DNA of 64,000 nucleotides from Iodidimonas nitroreducens (GTDB lineage Bacteria > Pseudomonadota > Alphaproteobacteria > Sphingomonadales > Rhodothalassiaceae), in the NCBI RefSeq assembly GCF_008579165.1, contig NZ_BKCN01000015.1; one strand, written 5' to 3'. The position numbers and the translations under genes are program-made. The notes under the pieces were generated by a model that worked only from the letters and a program-made list of their open reading frames with translations, had not been told where the DNA came from and searched no databases. This document shows positions 1-10,753 of this stretch, in pieces; positions within the stretch are counted from its first letter, which is position 1; each line of letters starts with the position of its first letter.

Positions 1-345
1 CCCGGAACGCAGCATCACCCGGCTGGATGGTCGCCATCCTTTCAAGGGATAACGGTCGGCAATCTCTCGCCCCGCTATGCCGAAGAATTGGGCCTTGATC
101 CCATGCGCAAAGGGGTGATCGTGCTGGAGATTGCCAATCGCAGCCCGGCGGCACGCTATGGCTATGTTCGCCCCGGCGACGAGATCATGAATCTGCAAAA
201 TGAGGCGATGACAACCGTTGCCGATCTGCTTGCGATCACCCAACAGCCATGGGAGGAATGGGTTTATCGGGTGCGCCGCAATGGGCGGCTTCTTGATTGT
301 GCAGTTTTCAAAAACGGCTCTGCGGAGTGCCGCGTCGCGGGATGA
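1..345 (+). CDS. Do/HtrA-family serine protease, C-terminal PDZ domain (5' end outside window)
   Basis: The reading frame is open from the first base and ends at TGA 343-345, so only the last 114 residues are present. They form one PDZ domain: a strand beginning FQGITVGNLSPRYAEELGL, a conserved GVIVLEI strand, a SPAARYGYVRPGDEIM segment typical of the second PDZ of DegP/DegQ/MucD proteins, and a short tail. The protease domain with its His-Asp-Ser triad must lie upstream. Such proteins are periplasmic chaperone-proteases that degrade misfolded envelope proteins. Having this gene directly before mgsA/rarA matches the usual alphaproteobacterial order. The family call is good; which paralogue (DegP, DegQ or MucD) cannot be told from this part. 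Confidence 0.85.
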   Translation, partial: PGTQHHPAGWSPSFQGITVGNLSPRYAEELGLDPMRKGVIVLEIANRSPAARYGYVRPGDEIMNLQNEAMTTVADLLAITQQPWEEWVYRVRRNGRLLDCAVFKNGSAECRVAG

Positions 346-349
346 CAGG

Positions 350-1668
350 GTGAGTGATCTTTTTGCCAGAGCGGATCCGGCGACAGAGGCAGGCGCGAAA
401 CCTGCACCTTTGGCGGATCGCCTGCGTCCGCAGCAGTTAGGGGACGTGGTAGGCCAGGATCATCTTTTGGCAGATGATGCCCCCCTTGGTCGGATGATCG
501 CCAGATCAACCATCAGCTCGGTCATTCTGTGGGGCCCGCCGGGGACGGGTAAGACCACCATCGCCCGGCTTTTGGCGGCGATGGGTGCGCTTCGGTTCGT
601 GCAGATTTCTGCGATTTTATCGGGTGTTGCCGATCTCAAGAAAATTTTTGAAGCGGCCCGTCATCATCGCCAGATGGGACAGGCCACCTTGCTGTTTGTG
701 GATGAAATTCATCGCTTCAACCGGTCTCAGCAGGATAGCTTCCTCCCTTATGTCGAGGATGGTACCCTGACCCTGATCGGCGCGACGACGGAAAATCCGT
801 CCTTTGAAATCAATGGCGCTTTATTGTCGCGGATGCAGGTTTTGCAGCTAAAGCGCTTGATGATGTGGCCCTGCAGGCCCTGCTGGCCCGCGCCGAAGCC
901 CATCTGCCCCAGCCTTTGCAGCTCACGCCTGCCGCGCGCGATATGCTGATTGCCATGGCCGATGGCGATGGCCGGATGCTGCTCAATCAGGTGGAAGTCC
1001 TTCATGATCTGGGGGGCGATCAGCCATTGGACGGCGATGCGCTCACAAGCCTTTTGCAAAAGCGTGCCCCCAGCCATGATAAAGATCGCGATGGGCATTA
1101 TAATCTGGCCTCTGCCCTTCATAAATCCTTGCGCAGTTCGGATGCGGATGCCGCCCTTTATTGGCTGGCCCGGGCACTGGACGCCGGGGAAAATCCCCTG
1201 TTCATCCTGCGCAGACTGGTGCGCTTTGCCAGCGAGGATGTGGGGCTGGCCGATCCGCAGGCGCTCAGGCAGGCCCTGGCGGCAAAAGAAGCCTATCAGT
1301 TTCTGGGCAGCCCTGAAGGGGAACTGGCGATTTTTGAAGCCGCGCTTTATCTGGCCACCGCGCCAAAATCCAATGCCGCCTATAAAGCCTCGAAGGCGGC
1401 GCTGCAGGCGGCCCGCGATCATGGCGGGCTGATGCCCCCGGCGCATCTTATGAATGCCCCCACCAAGATGATGAAGGATCTGGGCTATGGGGCGGGCTAT
1501 CTTTATGATCATGATCATGAAGATGGCTTTTCCGGCCAGAATTGTTTTCCCGATGATCTGCCGCGCCAAAGTTTTTACCAGCCGCCCGAGCGCGGCTTTG
1601 AGCGGGATATCGCCAAAAGGCTGGCCTATTGGGACCGCCTGCGATCCCAGAAAAAGAATAAAGAATGA
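350..1668 (+). CDS. rarA: Replication-associated recombination protein A (MgsA/RarA), frame disrupted once
   Basis: AAA+ ATPase that acts at stalled replication forks together with SSB and RecA-type proteins. The start is GTG 350, five bases after the protease stop. Visible motifs are Walker A GPPGTGKTT near residues 61-69, Walker B LLFVDEIHRFNRSQQD near 114-129 and the sensor segment IGATTENPSFEINGALLSR, which is diagnostic for RarA/MGS1/WRNIP1. The C-terminal half includes GHYNLASALHKSLRSSD and the YHPPERGFE-like end QPPERGFERDIAKRLAYW. The frame shifts near 853: one G appears to be missing (aag-cg should read aag-gcg, giving LKALDDVALQALLARAEA). With the base restored the protein is about 439 residues, a normal length. 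A sequencing error is more likely than true inactivation. Confidence 0.93.
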
Positions 1669-1675
1669 GGCGTGA

Positions 1676-2377
1676 ATGATGCTTGCTGTTTTTGATTGTG
1701 ATGGAACGCTGGTGGATAGCCAGCATGTAATCATCAGCGCCATGCGGATGGCTTTTGCCGCCAATGATCGGGCCGCCCCTTCGGATGCGCAGATCCGCCA
1801 GATCGTGGGTTTGTCCTTGCCCGAAGCGATGACCGCTCTTTTGCAGGGCGGTGCCAAAATCACGGCCGATCGCGATCCCGATCCGGCTTTGCCCGGGCTT
1901 TTGGCGGATGCCTATAAACAGGCTTTTGTGGATTTGCGGGCAAGAGATGGGCATCGGCAGGAACCGCTTTATCCCGGCATCAAAAGCACCCTCGATCATT
2001 TGCGGAATGAGGGTGTTTTATTGGCGGTGGCCACCGGAAAATCGATCCGGGGCCTCAATTCGATCCTCGCCCACCATAATCTGGCGGATTATTTCATCAG
2101 CCTGCAAACGGCGGATACCCATCCCTCGAAACCGCATCCCTCGATGCTTCTGGCGGCGATGGATGAAGCTGGTATGGCCCCTGAAAAAACCATCCTTATC
2201 GGTGATACAAGCTATGATATACTGATGGCCCGGGCCGCAGGGGCCTGGGGCTTGGGTGTTTCATGGGGCTATCATGCGACCGCCGATCTGCTGGCCGCAG
2301 GGGCCCATGCCATCAGCCGCAATGGGGATGAACTACCCCATGATATCAGCAATTTATTGGCAAAGGCCACAGCATGA
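1676..2377 (+). CDS. HAD-superfamily phosphatase (phosphoglycolate phosphatase-like)
   Basis: Hydrolase of the haloacid dehalogenase superfamily, subfamily IA, 233 residues. Motif I FDCDGTLVDS holds the nucleophile Asp and the general acid two residues on; motif II is ATGKS; motif III is the Lys in SKPHPSML; motif IV is IGDTSYDILMARAAG, where the Asp residues bind Mg2+. A helical cap sits between motifs I and II. The substrate is unknown; phosphoglycolate and similar small phosphoesters are typical. Two ATG codons in tandem (1676, 1679) are both possible starts, eight bases past the rarA stop. The gene overlaps the next one by four bases (ATGA). In many alphaproteobacteria this phosphatase sits between rluC and the ATP12 chaperone gene; rluC is absent here. 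Confidence 0.88.
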   Translation: MMLAVFDCDGTLVDSQHVIISAMRMAFAANDRAAPSDAQIRQIVGLSLPEAMTALLQGGAKITADRDPDPALPGLLADAYKQAFVDLRARDGHRQEPLYPGIKSTLDHLRNEGVLLAVATGKSIRGLNSILAHHNLADYFISLQTADTHPSKPHPSMLLAAMDEAGMAPEKTILIGDTSYDILMARAAGAWGLGVSWGYHATADLLAAGAHAISRNGDELPHDISNLLAKATA

Positions 2378-2778
2378 CACCGCCGGAACCACCAAAGCGC
2401 CGATTTTATTTTCTCCAGCTTGCGGGGTTGTTTCTGTTTTTTGCCCTGCTCGATTATGTGGTGCTGGATCAGATGGATTATGTGGGATCGAATGAAATCC
2501 TCACCGCCCTTTTTACGGTGCTGACATTGATCCTGATGCTGCTGGTGGCGGCAACCCTTTTGATGGTGATGTGCTTTTCCAATGCCCGTTTGGGGGCGGC
2601 GATCACCCGGCGGTTTCAATATCTGCGCGATGCCTGGGCGGTGCCTTTCCGGCATCTGGGCCTGTTTGGGGTGCATGTGGAAAGCGGAATGGATGAAAAA
2701 AAGCAGGCCACAAGGCGCAAGCAGCAAAGGCATCAGCGTCGCCGCTATCGGCAGCACCCTGAAAAAAACGGATCATAG
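2374..2778 (+). CDS. Small membrane protein, function unknown
   Basis: 134 residues starting at an ATGA overlap with the phosphatase gene, so translation is probably coupled. Two strongly hydrophobic segments are visible, roughly residues 12-32 (FLQLAGLFLFFALLDYVVL) and 43-68 (ILTALFTVLTLILMLLVAATLLMVM). They are followed by a basic tail rich in Arg, Lys and Gln (KKQATRRKQQRHQRRRYRQ) that should be cytoplasmic. I do not recognise the family. Position inside the rarA-phosphatase-ATP12 operon suggests a housekeeping membrane role, possibly linked to ATP synthase assembly, but that is only inference from context. Confidence 0.7.
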   Translation: MTPPEPPKRRFYFLQLAGLFLFFALLDYVVLDQMDYVGSNEILTALFTVLTLILMLLVAATLLMVMCFSNARLGAAITRRFQYLRDAWAVPFRHLGLFGVHVESGMDEKKQATRRKQQRHQRRRYRQHPEKNGS

Positions 2779-2783
2779 ACCCG

Positions 2784-3481
2784 ATGGCGGCAATCAAGCG
2801 CTTTTACCGGCAGGCGGATAAAGTGGCCGCAGGATCGGGCTTTTGTATCGCCCTTGATGGTCGCCCGGTCAAAACCCCATTGAAAGCCGATCTGATCGCC
2901 CCCACCGCCGCCATGGCCGATGCCATTGTGGCGGAATGGCAAAGCGTGGGGGATCGCATCGATCCCGCGCAGATGCCCATCACCCGTTTTTTGAACAGCA
3001 GCCTTGATCGGGTCAAGGGCCGCCGCCCATCGGTGATCGATGAGATCGCCGCTTTTGGTGCCACCGATCTCACCTGCTATCGCGCCGAGGCTCCGGAGTC
3101 TTTGGTGGCTGCCCAGAAAGACCATTGGAACCCGCCGCTTTCCTGGCTCGAAAGCACCCATCATATCTCGCTGGCCGTTACCTGCGGGGTCAGCCCGGTG
3201 GCGCAGGATGAACAGGCGCTGGGGGCCTTGCGGGCGTTGATCGCCGGATTGGATGATCATCGGCTGATGGCCCTTCATAGCGCCACCACCCTGAGCGGAT
3301 CGGTGGTTTTAGGGCTGGCCTATGTTTGTGGGCGGCTGGATCGCGATGGATTTTGGGCTGCGGCATGGTGGATGAAGATCATCAGATGGCCCGCTGGGGC
3401 GAGGATGCAGAGGCGCTGGCCAAGCGCCAAAGTCTGCTCCGCGAATTTGACGATCTGGATTGCTGGCTATCGCTTTTATGA
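2784..3481 (+). CDS. ATP12-family chaperone, frame disrupted once
   Basis: Homologue of mitochondrial Atp12, the assembly chaperone for the F1 alpha subunit; the family is common in alphaproteobacteria. Features seen: N-terminal IKRFYRQADKVAAGSGF, the LDGRPVKTPLKADLIAPTAAMADAIVAEW segment, MPITRFLNSSLDRV, the LTCYRAEAPESLVAAQ stretch and HSATTLSGSVVLGLA. Near 3362 one G seems missing from a GGG run; restoring it gives AAGMVDEDHQMARWGEDAEA and an end LREFDDLDCWLSLL with TGA at 3479-3481, about 232 residues and a normal C-terminus. Unrestored, the frame runs to 3506 with an unrelated tail. The gene begins five bases after the membrane protein gene and is probably the last of the operon. Confidence 0.88.
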
Positions 3482-3527
3482 AGGATATGCCAAGCTGATT
3501 TTTTGAAAATCAACTGTGGAATGGTCT

Positions 3528-5350
3528 ATGCCTCGCTTCAAAGCCTTGATCCCGGTGCTTTTTATGTTTGCCGCTTTTGGCTTGTCTTCTTGGGGGGGCG
3601 GGCCTGCGAAGGCCGGGCAAGCCGCCCCGAACCAGCCTTCCACGCCTGCGATGAAACCGGATGCGGCGGCCACAGCCCTGCATCAGCTTTTTGCCGATGA
3701 ATGGCAGGCACGGCTACAAAGGCAGCCTTTCATGGCCAGCCAGCGCGGGGTGAGGGCTGCGGATTCAGAGGTTCCCGATCTATCAGAAGCGGCGCAGATG
3801 GCGGCTTTGGCCGAGGATCGCCAGTTTCTCGAACGGCTTGATGAGATTGCACGCAGCGATCTGGATGCCGAGGATCGCCTTAATGCCGATCTTTTTGCGC
3901 ATCTGCTGCGGGGGCGCCTTGATCGGGGTGCCTATCGGCCCTGGCGGATTCCCTTTGTCTCGGATAGCGGCTTTCATACGGCGGCGGTGATGTCGGTGGA
4001 AGCCATACCGTTTCAAACTCTGGCGCAGTATGAAGCCTATCTTGCGCGGCTTTCAAAGCTTGCCCCCTATTTCGCCCAAGGCATGGGCAATATGCGGCAG
4101 GGCATGGCGGATGGCTTTACCATGCCCCGGGCCATTCTGCCAATGTTGCCCCCGGCTTTGCGGCTTTGGCAGTGGAAAAGCCCGAAGACAGCGCCTTTTA
4201 CAAACCCTTCGCGCAGATGCCCGGCAGCATCACGGCGGCGGATCAGAAAAGGCTGCGGGCCGAGGCCGAGGCCATTCTAAGGCAGGATCTTTTGCCCGTC
4301 TTGGGGGCGCTGCATCGCTTTTTCGTCGAAGATTACAGCCCCGCCGCCCGCGAAACATTGGGGGCCACAGCCCTGCCCGATGGCGAAGATTATTATGCCA
4401 TGCTCATCCGATCCTATACCACATTGGATCTTTCAGCAGCCGAAATTCATCAGATCGGTTTGGATGAAGCGGCGCGTATTCGCGCCGAGATGCAGGTGAT
4501 CATCGATGATCTGAGCTTTGAAGGCAGCTTTGCCGATTTTCTCGCTTTCCTGCGCACTGATCCGCAATTTTATGCCCAAACATCTCAGGAATTGCTGAAC
4601 AGGGCCGCCTGGATCGCCAAACAGATCGATGAAAAGCTGCCCGCCTTTTTCAAGACCCTGCCGCGCATTCCTTATGGGGTGCGGGCGGTGCCCGATGCGA
4701 TTGCCCCCAACTATACCACGGGCCGCTATTGGGGGCCGGTGGATGGCGTGCGCGGGGGGCTGTTCATGGTCAATACCTATGATCTGGGAAAGCGCCCCTT
4801 ATATAATCTGCCCGCTTTGACCCTGCATGAAGGTGTGCCCGGCCATCATCTGCAAACGGCCCTCGCCCGGGAAAATCAGGATGTGCCGGAGTTTCGCAAG
4901 GCGATGTATGTGGTGGCCTTTGGCGAGGGTTGGGGGCTTTATAGCGAAAAGCTGGGTCAGGAGATGGGCATCTACCAAACACCCTATGAACATTTTGGCC
5001 GCCTGACCTATGAAATTTGGCGTGCCGGGCGGCTGGTGGTGGATACCGGCCTTCATGCCATGGGCTGGAGCCGGGCGCAGGCAGTGGCCTTTTTTCAGGA
5101 AAACTCCGCCCTGTCTCAGCATAATATCGAAACCGAAGTGGATCGCTATATCTCATGGCCGGGGCAGGCGCTGGGCTATAAGCTGGGCGAGATGAAAATT
5201 CTGGATTTACGGGCGCGGGCGGAAAAGGCTTTGGGGGATCGTTTTGATCTGCGCCTGTTCCATGATGCTCTTTTGGGGAATGGCTCTTTGCCTTTGCCGG
5301 TTCTGGATCAACAGATCGATGCCTTTATCGCGGCGTCCCTCGCCCCCTGA
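3528..5350 (+). CDS. Secreted DUF885-family protein (putative metallohydrolase), frame disrupted once
   Basis: About 607 residues after restoring one base. The N-terminus PRFKALIPVLFMFAAFGLSSW followed by an Ala-rich stretch is a likely signal peptide, so the protein is exported. The core contains LTLHEGVPGHHLQ near residue 433, where His, Glu and His are arranged as in the zinc site expected for DUF885 proteins, and GEGWGLYSEKLGQEMG, the second conserved block with a candidate metal-binding Glu. Substrate is unknown; some relatives are annotated as peptidases. The frame breaks near 4140, where CC should probably be CCC; the join then reads RAILPNVAPGFAALAVEKPED. Start is ATG 3528; GTG 3516 in the same frame is an alternative. 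Confidence 0.87.
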
Positions 5351-5419
5351 CTACAGGCTCCCCGGATGCGACAGAATGACAAGTTGAGATCGCCATCCTG
5401 CCGATCCGGGGGTGCGCGA

Positions 5420-6708
5420 TCAGATTTTTTCCAAAGCCTGTTTCAGATCGGCGATCAGATCATCGGCATCTTCAATACCCACCGAAACCCGGCATAAAGC
5501 CCCGGAAATCCCGGCCAGATCGCGCAGATCTTTCGGCACCCCGGAATGGGTGGTAGAGGCCGGGTGGCTGATCAGGGTTTCTGTGCCACCAAGCTGACAG
5601 CCAGCTTTAAAACGGTGAGTGCATTGAGAAAGCGGAAAGCTTCCGCCTCGCCGCCCTTGACATCGAAGGCAAAGGTGGACCCCGGCGCAAGGCACTGTTT
5701 TTCATAAACCGCATGGGCCGGGCTGCCGGGCTTTAAAAAGCCCAGATAATGCACTTTTTCAACCTTTTCATGCCCATCAAGATATTCGGCAACGATGCGG
5801 GCATTTTCGGTGGCTTTTTCCATGCGGATTTTCAGCGTTTCAAGGCTGCGCAGAACCATCCAGCAGGTATGGGGATCGATCTGATTGCCAATGGCCCCGC
5901 GCAGGGCTTTCATTGGCTTGAGCCAACGGCTCGATCCCATGGCGGCACCGGCCACCAGATCGGAATGGCCACCGATATATTTGGTCATCGAATAGAGAAC
6001 GATATCGGCCCCGTGCAACAGGGGCTTTTGCCAAACCGGGCCTAAAAAGGTGTTGTCCAGCGCCAAGGGCGGGCGTTCCCCGGCGGTATTGCGGGCGTCT
6101 TTCACCTTTTCGGCCAGATAATGGATATCCACCAGCCCATTGGTGGGATTGGCCGGCGTTTCAGCCAGAACCATGCCGATGGGGCCCAGCTTTTGGGCTT
6201 TGGCAAAGGCGTCATCCACGGCCTTGTGGCTGTCATTGGCAATGAAACCAACGGTTTTGATGCCCCATTTGGGCAGCAGATTGAGCAAAAGCGTTTCGGT
6301 GCCGCCATAAATGGGCTGGGAATAGATCAGCACTTCGCCGGGCTGCAAATGGGCCATGATGGCGGAATAAATGGCGGCCATGCCCGAGGAATAGACAATC
6401 GCCATTTCGGCATCTTCCCAAAGGGAAAGGCGATCTTCCAGCACTTCCATATCGGGATTATTGAAGCGCGAATAAATCAGCCCTGAAACTTCATCGGGTC
6501 GGGCTTCACGGCGACCGCTGACCACATCGAAAAAATCGCGGCCATGTTCGGCAGATTCAAAAACAAAGGTCGAGGTGAGGAAAACCGGTGGCTTGAGCGA
6601 TCCTTCGGAAAGGCTGGGGTCAAAACCATAGCCCATCATCTGTGTTTCCGGCTTCAGCACATGATTGCCAATGGTGCGACGGCGGAAATTCTTGGTTTTA
6701 TCGCTCAT
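5420..6708 (-). CDS. Cys/Met-metabolism PLP-dependent enzyme (cystathionine gamma-synthase/lyase family), frame disrupted once
   Basis: Fold-type I PLP enzyme of the trans-sulfuration family, about 429 residues when one base is restored. The PLP lysine is K243 in SMTKYIGGHSDLVAGA. IYSRFNNPDMEVLEDRL and VYSSGMAAIYSAI are the expected substrate and cofactor loops, and LAETPANPTNGLVDI and LALDNTFLGP carry the Asp that contacts the PLP pyridine nitrogen. Near 5590 a CC should be CCC on the plus strand, giving AVSLGGTETLISHPASTTHSG, a hallmark of the family's C-terminal domain, and the end DLKQALEKI. Whether it makes cystathionine, cleaves it, or acts on methionine or homocysteine cannot be decided from these motifs. 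It stands alone, divergent from yaaA. Confidence 0.9.
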
Positions 6709-6882
6709 CTCTGATCCTTGATCGCTTGGGGTTTAAAAGCTGCATATTATGGCCATTCCTTGACAGGCTTTAGTCATAGCCCCAGATGAAAAGCCTTGCC
6801 ATGCGTTTTGACAAGAACGACAAGATATTGCGATGAAAGACCCATCCGCTTTTTCCATCCTTCATAATGAGGGCCATTTGAG

Positions 6883-7662
6883 ATGCTTGCTGTTTTGTCC
6901 CCTGCCAAAAAACTCGATGCCGACTCAGCACCGCCCAGTGCGGATTATAGCCAGCCGCGCTTTCTGGAAGACGCCACGGCGCTGGCGCAGGATGGGGCCC
7001 GCATGGGGGCGGCCCATTTGCAGGGGCTGATGCATTTGTCCGATGCTTTGGCCGAAAAAACCTATCAGGGGTTCAAGGCGTTTTCCCCGCCCTTTGATCC
7101 CACCAATGCCAAACCGGCGATTTTCACTTTCAAGGGCGATGTGTATCAGGGATTGGATGCCGATCATCTGGATGCGGATGGGCTGGCCCACGCCCAAAAG
7201 CATCTGCGCATTTTATCAGGGCTTTATGGGCTTTTGCGGCCCCTTGATCTGATGCAGCCCTATCGTCTTGAAATGGGCACCCGGTTCAAAACCACAAAAG
7301 CCGCCGATCTTTATGGATTTTGGGGCGACAAGATCACCAAAGCCCTCGCCCGGGATCTGCAAGAGGATGGCCATGATTGCCTGATCAATCTGGCAAGCCA
7401 GGAATATTTCAAGGCGGTGGACCCCAAAGCGCTGGGGGTGCCGGTTTATCAGATTGATTTTCGTGAAGATCGGGATGGCCAATTCAGGATGATCAGCTTT
7501 TTTGCCAAAAAAGCCCGGGGCCTGATGGCCCGCTATATTGCGGTGAATAAAATCGAGCGGGCCGAGGATCTGAAGGATTTCGATCTTGATGGTTATCGCT
7601 TCGCGCCCAAGGCATCCAAGCCCCATCATTGGACCTTTCTGCGCCCGGATAGCCGCTCATAA
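6883..7662 (+). CDS. yaaA: Peroxide stress protein YaaA
   Basis: Member of the YaaA/DUF328 family, 259 residues. In E. coli YaaA lowers free intracellular iron during H2O2 stress and so limits Fenton damage to DNA. Diagnostic stretches are LSPAKKLD at the N-terminus, IFTFKGDVYQGLDAD, LRILSGLYGLLRPLDLMQPYRLEMGT, LINLASQEYFKAV and ISFFAKKARGLMARYI. The length fits the family. The start ATG has only a weak GAG upstream as ribosome binding site. It is divergent from the PLP enzyme gene, with about 170 bp between them that should hold both promoters. No OxyR-type site could be assigned by eye. Confidence 0.95.
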   Translation: MLAVLSPAKKLDADSAPPSADYSQPRFLEDATALAQDGARMGAAHLQGLMHLSDALAEKTYQGFKAFSPPFDPTNAKPAIFTFKGDVYQGLDADHLDADGLAHAQKHLRILSGLYGLLRPLDLMQPYRLEMGTRFKTTKAADLYGFWGDKITKALARDLQEDGHDCLINLASQEYFKAVDPKALGVPVYQIDFREDRDGQFRMISFFAKKARGLMARYIAVNKIERAEDLKDFDLDGYRFAPKASKPHHWTFLRPDSRS

Positions 7663-7686
7663 AAATGCGCCGCGCGAAAGATGCGA

Positions 7687-8856
7687 TTATTCGATCGCGT
7701 CGATCCGATCCACAAGCGGGCTGACCTTCTGCCCGGCAATCATGCCACCGATGGTCCAGAACGCACCATTTGCAGGCAGCAAAGCGCGGTGATCCATGCT
7801 TGGGATCGGCTTATCGGCAAAGCCCATCCACAGATCATTGAAGGGATCATAGCCAAAAACCCGAGCCGATGGGGCCGCCGGGGTGCCATCATAGCCAATG
7901 CCATTATAATTATAGGCGGTGGCTGATCCGCCAGCGAACAGAACCATCCCGCGATCTTCCGATCCTGTGGCAGCGGCGCGGTAGAGGGGTGCGCCCCCAT
8001 GATCGGGGGCTTTTTGCCATTGAATATCCGATGGATCATCGGGATTGATGTGCCCCACCCAGGCCTGTTTCACCAGCCCGAACTGCCGTTTGCCATCCTG
8101 TTCGCCTAAAACCGCAACCCCATCGATGATCAGGAAACGATCAGATACGATGCCGCCCGCATGGCCGAAAACCGGGATGCCGGGAAATTCGGTGGCATTG
8201 AACCACACCCCTTCCACGCTATCGAAAACCTGCACAGTGGCCACATTGCCATCCATATGCCAGCCGGAAACCAGATAGATATAGCGATCCGCATAGCCGA
8301 AAGCGACACTATCATCCACCGGCTTTGGAATATCAGCCAGCCGGTGATAGGTGCCCGTTTCGGGTTCGTAACGAAAAACATGGGGGGTTGAGATTTCATG
8401 GCCATCAGCCAGCACCCGATAGCCGCCAAAGAGATAGATGGCGCCATTCAAGGGCACCGCCACCGAGGCCAGGCGGCCTTCGGGCACCGGCACGGGATTG
8501 ATCCGCTGCCACTGATCGGTGGTAAGATCATAGGCAAAGGCAGCGGTGGAAATGTCACTTTGGCTTTTGCCGGATTTCAGCCCCATGAAGCTGTAGAAAA
8601 CCGGGCCCTGATCGCGGATCAGCACGGCTGTGGCATTATTGCTGTGGGCTTCGGGCATCGGGGAAAAGGGCGAAGGGGGCAGGGCTGTGGGTGCAGGCGT
8701 TTGGATACAGGCGGCGGTGAGGGCAGCCAGAAGGGGGATAAAACCCAGCCTGATTACCCGGCCAAAGGCGGCTTTTGGGCCGCGTGCCGATTTTTGCGCC
8801 GGTCCGCCGATCAGGGGCCTTCGATTTCTTCGCGCAGCATTTCCAGATGGAGCCAT
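7687..8856 (-). CDS. Kelch-repeat beta-propeller lipoprotein
   Basis: Predicted periplasmic or outer-membrane lipoprotein. A hydrophobic run FIPLLAALTAAC provides a lipobox, with Cys about residue 50 if the start is ATG 8856. An in-frame GTG-type start further upstream (8898) would overlap uup more. Kelch-like repeats with the GG-aromatic-x6-W pattern follow: LNGAIYLFGGY, DRYIYLVSGWHMDG, MVLFAGGSATAYNYNG and FWTIGGMIAG, with recurring V-F-D-x-x-x-x-W blades. Propellers of this sort bind or modify sugars (for example sialic-acid mutarotase) or act as scaffolds. No catalytic set is identifiable, so function is unknown. The 5' end overlaps the uup stop by about 46 bases, so the two are probably co-transcribed leftward. 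Confidence 0.8.
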   Translation of the reverse strand: MAPSGNAARRNRRPLIGGPAQKSARGPKAAFGRVIRLGFIPLLAALTAACIQTPAPTALPPSPFSPMPEAHSNNATAVLIRDQGPVFYSFMGLKSGKSQSDISTAAFAYDLTTDQWQRINPVPVPEGRLASVAVPLNGAIYLFGGYRVLADGHEISTPHVFRYEPETGTYHRLADIPKPVDDSVAFGYADRYIYLVSGWHMDGNVATVQVFDSVEGVWFNATEFPGIPVFGHAGGIVSDRFLIIDGVAVLGEQDGKRQFGLVKQAWVGHINPDDPSDIQWQKAPDHGGAPLYRAAATGSEDRGMVLFAGGSATAYNYNGIGYDGTPAAPSARVFGYDPFNDLWMGFADKPIPSMDHRALLPANGAFWTIGGMIAGQKVSPLVDRIDAIE

Positions 8857-10642
8857 TCTTCTTCCTTTGAAGCCAGATCCTTGCGATATTGATCGCATGT
8901 TTTGCCCGCCAGCGCATATTTCGCCGGGTCTCGGCTATAGGCTTGCGGGTCTGCGAGCAGTTTTTCAAGCTTTGAAATCGCATCGAGCAGGGCGCTGATC
9001 TCGTTTGGCAGAGTTTTCAGGCGATGTTTCTGGTTAAAGCTCAGGCGATTGGCGCTGTCTGCCCGGGTTTTTGCGGGCTCGGGTTTTTCGGATTCGCTTT
9101 TTCGGCTGTCGGTTTTTTGTGGCACCTGATGCTTTTGGCTGCGGCTTTGTGCACGCTGGCGCATCATATCGCTATAGCCGCCCGCATAATCTTCGATCCG
9201 GCCTTCGCCTTCAAACATCAAAGTGCTAGTCACCAGCCGATCAAGGAAATCGCGATCATGGCTCACCAGCAAAATGGTGCCTTCATAATCGGCCAGCACA
9301 TCCTGCAAAAGATCAAGGGTTTCCATGTCCAGATCATTGGTGGGCTCATCCAGCACCATCAGGTTCGATGGCTTGGTCAGCGCCCGGGCCAGCATCAGGC
9401 GGTTTTTCTCGCCCCCTGAAAGGGCATGAACCGGGCTTCTCGCCTGCGCCGGGCTGAACAGAAAATCTTTCAGATAGGCCACCACATGCTTGGGCGTGCC
9501 GCGCACCATCACCTGATCGGAACTGCCGCCGGTCAGCGTTTCCCACAAGGTGAGATTGGGATCGAGGCTGTCGCGCTTTTGATCGATGACCAGCATGTCA
9601 AGATTGGTGCCGCGCCGGATCACCCCGGCATCGGGTTCGATCTCGCCGATCAGCATTTTTAAAAGGGTGGATTTCCCGGCCCCATTCGGGCCAATGATCC
9701 CCACGCGATCGCCGCGCAGAATGCGGGTGGAAAAATCATCGGCAATCACATGGTCATCAAAAGCCTTGCACACATGTTCGGCTTCGATCACCAGCTTGCC
9801 CGATGTGCGGCCATCTGCGGCGACAAGGGCCGCCGTACCGCTGCGGGCGATGATCTCGCGGCGGCTTTGGCGCAAAGCATGAAGGCGGCGCAAACGCCCC
9901 TGATTGCGGGTGCGCCGGGCCGATATGCCCTCGCGTGACCAGCGGGTTTCCTCGGCGATCAGCTTGTCGAGCTTGGCGGTATTGGCGGCCTCGCGCTCGA
10001 ATTCAAGCTCCACCCATTCTTCAAAAGCGGCAAAGCTTTATCCAGCCGTTTCACCACGCCGCGATCCAGCCATAAACAGGCGCTGGTCAGCCGCGATAAA
10101 AAGGTTCGATCATGGCTGATGATGATGATCGCCCCGCGAAATTCGGCCAGGCGGTCTTCGAGCCATTCAATGCCGGGCAGATCCAGATGATTGGTTGGCT
10201 CATCGAGCAGGATTATATCCGGCTCCGCCAGAAAGGCGCGGATGATCGCCGCCTTGCGCTGCTCGCCGCCCGAAAGGGTAAGGGGGTCGCGCTCGCCCGA
10301 AAGCCCCACTTCATCAAGGGCGGCTTCCACCCGATAAAGATCATCGCGCATGGAAGGCGGCAGGCCGCTTTCCAGATAATCGAAAAGCCGGGAAAAGCCC
10401 GCCAGATCGGCTTCCTGACGCACGGTGGCGATCTCGGTTCCGGGGCGCACGAAACGCTCGCCGCCATCGGCTTCGGTGATGCCTTCGATGATTTTCAAAA
10501 GGGTTGATTTGCCCGCCCCATTGCGGCCCAAAAGGCACAGGCGATCACTCGGCCCCACGGCCATATCCACCCCGCTGAACAGGGTGGTGGCCCCCAATTC
10601 GAGGCGAATACCGGCAAGTGTGAGCAAAGGGGGTGCGGCCAT
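8811..10642 (-). CDS. uup: ABC-F family ATPase, Uup type, frame disrupted once
   Basis: Cytoplasmic duplicated ABC ATPase without membrane domain, about 610 residues once restored. ABC-F proteins act on ribosomes, and Uup also affects precise transposon excision in E. coli. The first domain has GRNGAGKST near residues 39-47, signature LSGGEQRKA and Walker B ILLDEPTNHLD; the second has GPNGAGKST, LSGGEKNRLMLARAL and MVLDEPTNDLD. The linker and the C-terminal coiled coil (NQKHRLKTLPNEISALLDAISKLEKLLADP) are typical of Uup rather than EttA. The frame breaks near 10036: plus-strand GC should be GCC, restoring RLDKGFAAFEEWVELEFEREAA. The start chosen is ATG 10642 (MAAPPLLTLAGIRLELG); an upstream in-frame ATG adds 26 unlikely residues. 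Confidence 0.93.
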
Positions 10643-10753
10643 GGGAGCAGCTAGTGCCAAGATGCCGTGCCACTTGTCAAGCGCTGCGATGGATCGTTCA
10701 TTTGACAAGCCGAAACGCATGGGGCAAATGAAGGCAGATCATGATGCATCAGG

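Noticed and set aside
748..1863. Long open frame on the minus strand opposite rarA and the phosphatase
   Set aside because: It is antisense to clearly conserved genes, has no recognisable domain and arises from the GC-rich codon pattern.
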